From Asterias amurensis (Eukaryota > Echinodermata > Asteroidea > Forcipulatida > Asteriidae): a stretch of 64,000 nt of DNA. Below the pieces are notes generated by a model. The model did no database searches. It worked only from the letters and a program-made list of their open reading frames with translations, and was not told the origin of the DNA. The translations under genes were made by a program, and so were the position numbers. Where the stretch lies: the NCBI RefSeq assembly GCF_032118995.1, contig NC_092667.1:984931-1048930 (forward strand). The letters are read 5' to 3'. Below, piece after piece: positions 23,996 to 35,200 of this stretch; positions within the stretch are counted from its first letter, which is position 1; the number at the start of each line of letters is the position of its first letter.

Positions 23996-24610
23996 ACTCG
24001 TCAAGAATGAGTTGAATATAATAAAAATTAAAAAAAATCCCAACTCTATGTAAACGTTTTATGCAACGGACATTTAAGCGTCGAGTCGTTGTGTAGTTTC
24101 AATTGATACTCGTCAAGAATGAGTTTAATATAATAAAAAACCAATCCCAACTATATGAAACGTTTTATGCAACGGACATTTAAGCGTCGAGTCGTTGTGT
24201 AGTTTCAATTGATACTCGTCAAGAATGAGTTTAACATAATAAAAAACCAATCCCAACTATATGCAACGTTTTATGCAATAGACATTTGAGCGTCGAGTCG
24301 TTGTGTAGTTTCAATTGATACTCGTCAAGAATGAGTTTGATATAATAAAAAACCAATCCCAACTATACGTAACGTTTTATGCAACAGACATTTAAGCGTC
24401 GAGTCGTTGTGTAGTTTCAATTGATACTCGTCAAGAATGAGTTTGATACAATAAAAAAACAATCCCATCTATACGTAACGTTTTATGCAACAGACATTTG
24501 AGCGTCGAGTTGTTGTGTAGTTTCAATTGATACTCGTCAAGAATGAGTTTAATATAATAAAAAAAACAATCTCCAACGTTTTTGCGCGACAAAGATTTCA
24601 GTGCAGTCCC
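23996..24610 (+). repeat. Minisatellite, 106-bp period
   Basis: About six units with TCAAGAATGAGTTTAATATA at 24001, 24113, 24219, 24325, 24431 and 24537, a constant 106-bp step after the first. Each unit also holds CAACGTTTTATGCAACGGAC and GCGTCGAGTCGTTGTGTAG. Confidence 0.95.
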
Positions 24611-24626
24611 CATGCACAGTGATCCA

Positions 24627-25015
24627 TTACAAGACAGTGGACATTATTGGTAAATGTCAAAGACCAGTATTATTTACTTGGTATATCTCAAAATATGCAT
24701 AAAATAACAAACCTGTGAATATTTGAGCCCGATTGGTCGTCGGAGTTGCGAGATAACTATGAAAGAAAAAAACAGCCTTGTCACACAAAGTTGTGTGCTT
24801 TCAGATGCTTGATTTCGAGACCTCTAATTCTAAACTTGAGGTCTCGAAATCAAATTCGTGGTAAATTACTTCTTTCTCGAAAACTACGTCACTTCAGAGG
24901 GAGCCGTTTCTCACAATGTTTTATACCATCAACCTCTCCCCATTACTCGTCACCAAGAAAGGTATTATGTTAATAATTATTTTGAAGAATTACAAATAGT
25001 GTCCACTGCCTTTAA
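24627..25015 (-). mobile_element. Family A MITE, copy 7 (reverse)
   Basis: Minus-strand copy with the right TTAA at 25012-25015. The left end reads TTACAAGACAGTGGACATTA, so that TTAA has decayed. It ends about 380 bp upstream of the cyclase start codon. Confidence 0.85.
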
Positions 25016-25392
25016 GTGCCCAACAACAAACTGAGCAAAATAATTGTCGACCCACTTCGCTTGAAATATCTACCAAAGCCATTGCTGGCAACCATTACTC
25101 CAGGTTAGCTGTCGCCGTTTGCGCTGCGCACGATCGATTATGAAACTGTACAAGATGAAGTGGATTGGATCTTCCCAAGGGAAGTCTACACCGATTGTTA
25201 TAAAGACAGTGACTTCAGTGTTCTTCAGTACTCTTCTATAAACTGAGCTTAGATTTATGAGTTTGGTTTCCTCGAGAGGTATCAAAAGAGAAGACTTCCG
25301 TAAGACAGTTGATGCAACCAGATGAAAAACTCTTGAATGGAATTCTATGAATACATAATTTCTGTCTTCAAATTGTGCTGACTCGGTAAACG
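25016..25392 (+). promoter_or_regulatory. Presumed 5' UTR/promoter of the guanylate cyclase
   Basis: The only non-repeat sequence between the upstream element and the start codon. I see no clear TATA box or in-frame upstream extension. The region is assigned by position only. Confidence 0.35.
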
Positions 25393-28300
25393 ATGGCAGT
25401 GGTTTTACACTTCACTTTCACTGCATTGTTTCTTTGGTTGACTCTTGCATCACGCGCACACAGTGATGTAGTCGAAGTTGATGTTGCTGTATTTCTGTCG
25501 AGATATCCAAACCGTATCCCTGTTTCCAGTGACACTCGTTTACTACCAGCCCTTGAGATTGCCCGTGAAACCATCTCACATCGTGTCCAGAGAGGCGAGT
25601 ATGCTAACTTTACTCTACGGTGGGTTGTCACTCATGATAACTGTAATTGGAGAGAAGTAAACGACGCGTTAAAAGTAGCTGCTACACTATACTTTGAAGG
25701 GAAAGCATTGGCTTATTTCGGACCGTCCTGTGCAAGTTATATACTGAGTGTAGCGGATTTTGCTGCTTCGGTGAATGTACCAATTTTTTCGGGCAGCGCT
25801 GATAATCTTCTTGAACTAGACAATAAAGGCAGGTATTCAACCGTAACCCAAACAGTTTACAAAGCAACCCCACTGGCGCATTTCTTGAGGGAAGTGTGCT
25901 TTATCTACGACTGGGATTCCTTTAGTTTGATTGGGCAAGGTTATGCCAATCTTCGCACTGCATACTCGATACAATCTGGGTTGGACTTATCAGCTGGTAT
26001 TCAAGTCTACATTCTGTATATAGAAGGGGATGACAGAGACTACGAGAGTCATTTAAAAAGAGCTTCTCTAAATAGCAGAAGTAAGTATTACAAACAACAT
26101 TTGTCGTTTTCGCCTACAGCTGTTGATGTCCCAAACAGTTCTGGAGATAAGGTTGGCTCAGTGGTTTCTTTCGCTGCCTTTCACCTCTGTGGCCCGGTTC
26201 ACATCCCACCCTAGTCTTGCCAATACATCAGTTTCCTATACTCATAACGTAGCGTAACGTAACGTAGCGTAACATAACATAACATACGCAACATAACGAC
26301 TGTAACATAACATAACGCAAAGTAACGTAACGTAACGTAACGTAATGTAACGTAACGTAACGTGTATAACGTATCATAACGAACATAAAAATGTAACGTT
26401 ACAAACGTAACGTGATAACTTGGCAGATGGCGCGCTTCTTTTGGGTTCCATTTCGGTTGAGGACTGTCAGTCTGGTTGACGTAACTGGAAATCGAACCAA
26501 GAATATACTTACGCAAAGCTAGCGGGCGATACGGCGCGTTGCACGCAAAGGTCTTGGAACCTCTATGACTTGTAAGGACTAAGTTAAGACTATCTTTGTG
26601 AAATCGAACCAGGGGACGATTTCACAAAGCATTAACATTCATTACAAAACGAATTGTCAGTATTACCATAGTGATTTGTATTGTGACATCACACTTTACT
26701 ACTGAGCAACTACGATTGAACATTAGCTCTTTGTGAACTTGGTCCCAGGTCCACCAAAGTTTACAGCAATATGTTTGTGTTCCTTGCTGTGTTTATTTTT
26801 GTTCAGTTATTATGATGTGTGCCGATGGTAATGATGTCCGTCAGATCATGTTAAGTGCTTACGAACTTGGTATGACAGACGGCGACTACGTCTTCATCAG
26901 CTACCATCCCTTCAACAACACCAAGACATTTGGAGATGACTCGTGGAACCAGGTAAGATGACGTACCAGCTGAATCAAGTAAAACACTTTTACTGTGTTG
27001 TTCTAAACGCTCTAGGTTTTTGCACAAAAGCTTCCCAGTTCCCAAAGCAACAAGGAAAGTGGCGATGTTGAGTGCATCTAAATACAACCTAGGCATTAAA
27101 GGGAAGACATATTTTTGTTTTTTGCTCTTATATAAAGGAATACAAAACCATTGTAGATAACTCATGGAACCAGGTAAGATGACGTCACAGAGGAATGAAG
27201 TGAAACACCTGCACTGAGTTTGTTTTATCCTTCCATAAAGTTCTAGGTTTTGCACAAGGTTGCCCAACTCCCAGAGTAACAAAGTAAAGGAGCGATGTTG
27301 GGTGCCTGGAGGTGTAACAAAGCAAACTCCCACACATGACGTCAAAGTGTTGTCATTTTGACGCACGCAGTCAACGGCAGAAGTGTTTCTAGTTTTCCAA
27401 AACTTTGAGGTTGGGCCTGAATTTTTAATCGATTATTACAAAAAAATGTACATTATCAAAATTACATTTAAATGGCCAGTGCAAACAAACACGCTGTAAA
27501 CCAAATTCGCCCAAGTACTTCTTTAAAGCATTAAAAGTTGTTGATTTTATTTTATTATAGGGTGACGAGAATGACGCCAAGCTTAAAATCGCTTACAAAG
27601 CCCTAATGACAATCCGACTCTTTGAGCCAACAACTGATGAATACATCAATTTCCAAAAGGAGATGAAGCGTCGAATGCTGGAGTCGTATAACTTTACCCC
27701 TACAGCTGGGGATGAGGTTAGAACAAAATAATTATTGAATTTCAGTCAGTTTTGGTTATCTTGAAATTTGATTCAAAGTTTTTTTTGAAGGTTATAAATA
27801 ATTTGTGAGTATTGAAAACCTATTATCAACAAACCTAGTAATTAATGAAATTCGCATCCCCTTAAGTTGATCCCCTGGCTGCCGATTCCCAGGTTGTATA
27901 ATTAACTTGGATGTGATCCCTGTCTACACGGCAGTTAAACGGTTGTATGGCTTCTGACTGGCACCCCCGAATTTACGACTAGGGAGAGCCCGCGACCATT
28001 AGGGCTAGATAGCTCAGTCGGTAGACGGGCACGTTGATCCTAAGGTCGTTGGTTCAAACCCTCACTCTAGTAAATTTTATAATTGTTTGACACCCTTTAA
28101 TAATGAACAAACATGTGTAATAACTGAACCTACTTGTTATTATTATTCAATATTTACATGTGGATGACAATTTGAGTAACTGATTGTCTTTTATATCTAG
28201 ACCAATTTCTTTGCTACATCTTTCCATGATGCTTTAATCTTATATTCTCTGGCCATTAACGAGACACTTCATGAGGGAGGAGACATCCGGGATGGTCTAG

Positions 28301-29245
28301 CTTTAAGAGATAAGATGTGGAATCGTACATTTCAAGGTAAACCACAGACTACGTATGGATGCATTAGGATTCGGTTTTATCTGAGTGTACTATTCAAAAT
28401 AGTTATTAGCATAAAACCTTACTTGGTAACGAGTAATGGGGAGAGGTTGATAGTAAGAAACATAGTGAGAAACGGCTCCCTCTGGTGTAAAGTAGTTTTC
28501 GAGAGAGAAGTAATTTTCCACGAATTTAATTTCGATACCTCAGATTTAGAATTTGAGGTCTCGAAATCAAGCATCTGAAAGCATACAACTTCGTGTTATG
28601 AGAATGGTGTTTTTTCTCTTCATAGTTATCTCGCAACTTCGACGACCAATTGAGCTCATACTTTCACAGGTTTGTTATTTTATGCATATGTTGAGATACA
28701 CAAAGTGAGAAGACTGGTCTTTGACAACCACCAACAGTGTCCAGTGTCTTTAAAGCAACTTAAATACGTTGCAATGTGTTGACTCGTATCATGACAGAGC
28801 ATGGGTTTTAGACGGATTTAGATCCCTTAAACTAAAACGTTATTTCAACCTTTGCGATTACATTGTAGGTATTGCCGGTGATGTTTCTATCACAGAAAAG
28901 GGCGACCGAGTTGCAGTGTATTCTCTATGGGATATGACAGACACTGAGAACGGTGTGTTCGAGGTTGGTCAATGCTCAATTTTTGAGGAGTCAGTAACTG
29001 CACTGAAAAGGAGTCCAGTTTACTCTAAAATTACAATCGTTTCAAAATGTGTTTTTTGGGTTGCAATTTCATAAAGTTTGACTGACTTTGCCTTTCTATA
29101 AAGGTGGTTGCTGACTATTATGGAGTTTCTAATACAATCCAATGGTACAAAGATATTGTATGGCATGGGAGACCAGACGGCAGTGCACCGCCTGACACTC
29201 CACCCTGCGGATTCTACAACGAGAATCCAGAATGCCAAGACAAAG
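25393..29245 (+). CDS. Cyclase exons 1-6: signal peptide and ANF-receptor ectodomain
   Basis: Exon 1 starts at ATG 25393, which is followed by a hydrophobic leader ([20 protein letters not shown]) cut near RAHSD. It encodes the first lobe of the periplasmic-binding-protein-like fold in 229 codons, including FGPSCASYI and [10 protein letters not shown]. Exon 2 continues after a phase-1 junction with [15 protein letters not shown] and [12 protein letters not shown]. Exons 3-4 carry [12 protein letters not shown] and [20 protein letters not shown]. Exon 5 carries [14 protein letters not shown]. Exon 6 carries the membrane-near [16 protein letters not shown]-glycosylation sequons include NFT and NRT. 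The ectodomain would bind a peptide ligand as a dimer, by family analogy. Confidence 0.9.
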
Positions 29246-32200
29246 GTACATTTGAGTTCGTTGTTTTTCAAATATTTAGATGTTTAATCACCAACACAAA
29301 GCCCTCCCCTTATTTCGATGACTGTTCCATGTTTACAATTTCCATGACCAGACTATTAATTACGTCGACAACTGCATGACGTCATAGTTCTTACGCTGTA
29401 ACAACTGTATGTACAGTAGAATGTGCATTACATTAATGAATGTATTATACTTACGGAGGTCTACCTCCATTAAAACTTTTGTTGGGAAATGGCGGACGTC
29501 ACATGACTGCACAGACAGGTTTGTACTTCTATGGACAAATTGACACATAACACATCTAGTGCTCTGTTCACCATACCTACTTTTGGAATATTACTACTTG
29601 ATTGTGCATCATCAATAATTACCTCTCAAAATGGCGGACATGTATGACGCTTGTTATGATTGTGCATCTTTAAAATCAAACACTCTTTTTTCTGTTGAAC
29701 TTCAAACAGCTGATTACACAATGGTGATGGTAACGTCTATCCTAGCTGCATGTGTAGTGATCGCCTCGGCATGTGCTATGCTTTTTGTCTACAGGTAAAT
29801 CCTACTGCATAAAAAATCATGTAGTATATAGTGTATATGACGCGTGAGTCTTACGCATCCCTATACTAATTAGACTAGCGGCCAATATCCAGAACCATGG
29901 AGGCTCCACAATGGAAGTAAAATGCTTAGCTTGTTACCTTGGATTAGTGCGGTAAATAAAAAAAACAAATCGGGAAGTTGTGACAAATTGTTGTCATTAC
30001 TCAAAGTATTATGAGGTTTTAACTTTCCGTCCTCGAGATGTTTTGTATATGTAACCGCAAATTAAACAAAGGTTTAAGCTTCCGCACAAATCAAATGGGA
30101 AAATACATGTATACAGATGCTACCTTGTGTTTTAGAAACGTGTTGCTTGATGACGTAAAGTTAGTCTGATATTGGATAATGTCCAACGTCCAATATCGAA
30201 CAAAGTAACAATACCATTCGCAGTACAAGCTTAGTGCGAATGTTCAATATCCAATATCAAACAAATTTTAATGGCATGTAACTTGTGCTTCTTGATTGAC
30301 TTTTTGGACTGTGGCAAATTTACTGAAAGTTGTGTCATGGCCGCTGGCAATCTTACCAAATGATATGCCAGCTGGACACTAAACATGCATTTTGCTTTCT
30401 CTGCAGGAAAATGAAATTGAATTCGGAGTTGATGAACATGTCTTGGAAAATCCGTTATGAAGATTTGATTTTCAATCATACTTCCAAATCGGTATCATCG
30501 TCGATTCGATCACTGTCAATGGTATGTGTTTTGGTTATCATGGAGTGATCGATAAATACAAATAATCAGACTGAGATGAGTTTAGTTCTATATGGTTTGA
30601 TGAGAGACATTATACAACAAAGTGTCTTCATAACTTCTCTCCGAGAAAGAAGACAAAATCTATTGCACAGTTTTGGAAAGAAAATACTCAACTCCAACAA
30701 ATTTCGTTATCTGCCCCCCCCCCCCCCCCCCCCAATTAGGAACAGTACAAGAGTCCTCAGGTATAGTGCAAACGCTTCATTAATCATTCCCTTTTGCAAT
30801 ACCGACCGATACAAACACTTCACAATACATTCTCTAATGAAACTCATGAAGGCCAAAGTGGGGGCCTGGTTGTGGTTTAAAACAGAAACCATGTTGCTCG
30901 CTCCTCGTTTGTGTTTTTCTAGTCTAAAGTTGAGTTTATTTTCATTTTGCTGTAAATTGCTAAAGCCCACTTATTTTGTATGCTTGTTGCATTTTTGTTA
31001 TTTTAACTTTGAAGCGATATTGGCATTTGGTTTATCTCTTTCAATGTCATGTGTCGAAAATAATAAATATACCAGAATACAAAACATGTCATGTTCTACC
31101 AAAGAAATATGAATTGTTTAAATATTTATATTAAAATGTGTTTGCTTGGATTAAAAAAGCGTATTTTTTATTAATTTTGTTTCCAGACCGGCTCAGTTTT
31201 AGATGTTAACAACAAACGACAGATATTTACCAAAGTCGCCCAGTAAGTAAGTGAAACTAGACCCGCTCGACACTATTGTGACATGTGTTTTTTTTTTCCT
31301 TCTTTCATCATTATCTCGTAACTTCAACGACCAATTGAGTTCGAATGTTAACAGGTTTGTTATAATTCATATAGACCTATGTTGGGATACACCAAGACTG
31401 GTGAAGACTGGTCTTTGACACTTACCAAATGTGTCGTGGGGTGGATTTCACAAGAGTTGGGATAAGTCTTATCTCTAGTTAGGACGAGTTACTCGTCCTA
31501 ACCTAGGACTATCCATGCAATTTGTATGTCTCCTAGATCTAACTCTTTGTGAAATCGACCCCTGTGCCTTTACGATGTATAGTATGTTGGTGTCGTGGTC
31601 ATTGTTTTGATGTGTTTGTTGCGTCTGTTGGTGTCGTGGTTCGTTTGTTTGTTCGTTTGTTGTTGAGTTTCTTGTCCCTTCCTCACATAGGATTTTGGTC
31701 GGAGTTTGTTCGCACTTGGTCTCTTTGGTCTCATGGTTTGTCAGTGTTTTATTTTCTCTCCTTCATTGAGTTTTCACCTTGTATAAACACCTTTTTTTTA
31801 ATTTTATTTTTTAAACTCCCAATAGGGTCGAATGGTTGCTCTTAAACAGATGAATACAACCAAGATAGATCTGAATAGAAAAGTACTTCTGGAGTTCCGT
31901 AATGTAAGTTTTGTTGTATTGCTCGATATGCATTAGGCTTTTGTCAAGGCGTGTGTGGTCTCCCATTCCAGTCGTTGATTGCGGTTCTCTAAACCCACAA
32001 AGGCCTTATTTAACAAAAGGCTGGTACGCAGTTGCTACAAACATTAAATTATTCTTTGGGTATTATCTTTTAAATATATTGAAAAACATCAATCGATTCA
32101 ATGGAAAGGAGAATCGGAAAACTTTCTTCCAAGGTTTCCTCTCAGACATCTTGTGCTCATTCTTGTTGAGATTGCCATTTTAAGATCCATTATTTCTACT

Positions 32201-35200
32201 TGAATTTGATCGACAGTTACGTCGTCTGGAGCATAGTAATCTCGTCCGATTCGTTGGTGCATGTATTGATGGAATCGATGAAAACAAACAAGTGATCATC
32301 ACAGAGTATTGCCCCAAAGGAAGTCTTCAGGTTAGAGAAATAAGATTCATTTGTCAATGCGTTTACAGAAAAAATATGATTTGTGGATGAGAGTATGATT
32401 TTTAAAAATGAGTTTTTTTTTTGTTTTTTTTAACTTGGGATTGCTCCAATTGTTTTTTTAACAATCTAAGGCAGTAGGAACATACTGTGTTTCTTATTCT
32501 TACTATGACTTTTTAACTTTTCAGGATATTCTAGAAAAAGACGCCTTGAAGTTGGATTGGGACTTCAAAAGCTCCCTCCTGCTTGACGTCATCAAGGTAA
32601 CAACGATGGTTTAAATTGCCTTGTGTTGTAATCTCTAGTCGAGTTGGTTGAGTTGGTAGTAACGGGGTATGGTGTGTGTATCTTTAGTTGGGTTGGTCGA
32701 GAAGGTAGTAACGGAGTAGGGTTTGTGTAATGTCAAGTGGGTTTGGTTGAGTTGGTAGTAACGGGCTGGTGTTTAATGTAAAGTTGAGTTGGTCGAGTTG
32801 GTAATCATGGTGTGTGTAATATCGGGCCGAGTTTACCGTAGCTCAATTGATAATAAATCAATGCCTAACTCGACACTCTGGTTGTTTCGATGCATGCAGG
32901 GATTGAGTTTTCTTCATCACAGTGAGCTTGGTGTTCATGGTAGAATGCGCTCGTCTAACTGTGTAGTGGACACCCGTTTTGTTGTCAAACTGACCGACTT
33001 TGGACTCCATGCTTTCAGAGACTCTTCATCTGAAGACAGCGACAATCAGACCAAGATGAAAAGTAAGGAATCTTTTTTGATAAGAAACTTTTGATAACGA
33101 AATCCCACAGAAATCCCGGAGCTGGGGCTTGGTAAATTCTGACATATGAGTTGTACGTTTTACTCATTCTACAGAGATGCTGTGTAAAGCTCCAGAACAA
33201 CTGAGGAACCCGAACAAACCACTGACCAAAGAGGGCGACATTTATGCTGTTGGCATCATCATGCAGGAGGTAGTTATGAGGGGGTCGCCCTTTGAGAATG
33301 AACGCAAGAATGACGTAGATGTCAAAGGTTAGCACCCTGCATAATATTATTCAGCCTTGATTTTGTGGTCGGATAGTATGTTAAGTTATGTACAAGTTAG
33401 ACACCATCTGGAAAAAAAGCCTAACGCTTGTTAATTCACGGTGTTCTTTGTGTTCCTCCTCTGTGCAGTTATTTTGGAAAAGCTTGCTGCTAAGTTACCT
33501 CAGCCTTTCCGTCCTCACGTCCCAACTGATGACTGTAGTCCAGAGATGCATGTCATTATGGGGCAGTGTTGGCATGAACTCCCAGAGGAACGGCCCTCTG
33601 TTGACAAACTACTGTCCAGCTTGAAGAAAATATGCAAGTAAGTTTTTGTCAACGTTTGTTGTAGTCTGGTAAGGAGAAAGACGGCACTGGTCTTTTCGCC
33701 CCAGTGATTTCATTTGACACAATGATTTCATTTGTGAAACGTGCAGTGACGTAGTTAAGCTTTCCATATCTGCGTTATGATTGGTCCATCCAAAGTGACA
33801 TAGTTTGTCAGCTTGCACTTTCAATCGTTTGCACGCAGCTTGTGCATAATTATCCTAGGTCAAAGGTAAACCTGACAGCATCCGGTCAGGTAGGTATCTA
33901 GCGTTTTTCACGATCCTCAAAATGTGACGTCAGCTGTAGAGGCGATCGGCATACGCTTGTTGCAACTTGAAATTCTTAAAACTACTACACCTCTCTCCGA
34001 CAGTAGAATTTGTACATAGTAGCAATAGTTATGGTTGTCATTTTGTATACACCAATGAATGTTCTTTGATATCGTGACCACGTTCAACTTGATATTTCTC
34101 ATGAAAGGAATGTATCTGGAGGTATTATGGACAACCTTTTGTCTCGTATGGAGTTCTACGCCAGTAACTTGGAAGGTCTTGTGGAGGAGAGAACCTCGGC
34201 CTTCTTGGAAGAGAAGAAGAGAGCTGAGACGCTCCTTTACGAAGTCTTGCCAAAGTAGGTCTTCTTGCATTCAAAAGTGTCTTTTCAATCCCAAAAACAA
34301 TGGAAATGTTCAGGGTTTTGTCTTAACAGATATGCCATGCCATTTTCTTTCCATCATCCATCTGTGTTTGAACTTACTTCCCAGGTCTGTTGCCGACCAA
34401 CTGAAAGTAGGATCCGCAGTTCATCCAGAGACATACGACAACGTGACCATCTTTTTCAGTGACATTGTCGGTTTCACTGCACTGTCTTCTAGCAGCACGC
34501 CTATGCAGGTACAAAACTAACCATTACTGTACATATTTGTGTAGTCTGTACATTAAGTATACAATTGGGAATGGTTGTTATGTCTTTGTTTTACGTGTGC
34601 AGTAAAACCTATCAGATGTAACTTACTTTTTACAAATATGTATCATTTTCAAAAAGGTGGTGGCTCTGTTGAATGACTTGTACACCTGTTTTGATGGAAT
34701 CATTGGATACTTTGACGTTTACAAGGTAAGGATAACTTACATCCATACGATTATAAAAGTATGATTCGGGAATACAGAAATAAAGAGGGTATAACACTGG
34801 GTCTTTTGTCATTCTAGGTTGAAACTATTGGTGATGCATACATGGTGGTGTCAGGATTACCCATCCGTAATGGAAACAAACATGCTAAAGAAATAGCCAA
34901 GATGTCTCTAGCTTTACTGGAAGCTGTGGGGTCATTTAAGGTCAGGCATAGACCTGATCACAACTTGCTCCTGCGGGCTGGTGTACATTCAGGTAGGTTT
35001 ATTTGGAAATAAAGATAACATCCAACTGTCGTAGGATATATCAGGTTTTGGAACTAAGATAACATGCAACTGTCGTAGGATAGTAGGATACCAGGTTTTC
35101 AAGTACTAGATAACATCCAACAGTCGTAGGATATCAGGTTTTTGGAACTAACATGCAACTGTAGTTGGATTTCAGGTTTTGGAACTACTCCAACTGTCGT

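Noticed and set aside
24001-24610. CRISPR-like array
   Set aside because: The 106-bp units are contiguous repeats with no unique spacers, in animal DNA; an ordinary minisatellite.
26851-27366. 171-codon minus-strand frame
   Set aside because: Antisense of cyclase exon 2 and its duplicated copy.
28001-28073. Functional tRNA gene
   Set aside because: Boxes A and B are present, but T-stem and anticodon-stem pairing fails; a SINE-type relic fits better. The same applies at 911-985, 35595-35665 and 59145-59225.
30576-31112. 178-codon frame in cyclase intron 8
   Set aside because: Crosses a 20-plus C homopolymer inside a clear intron; no domain.
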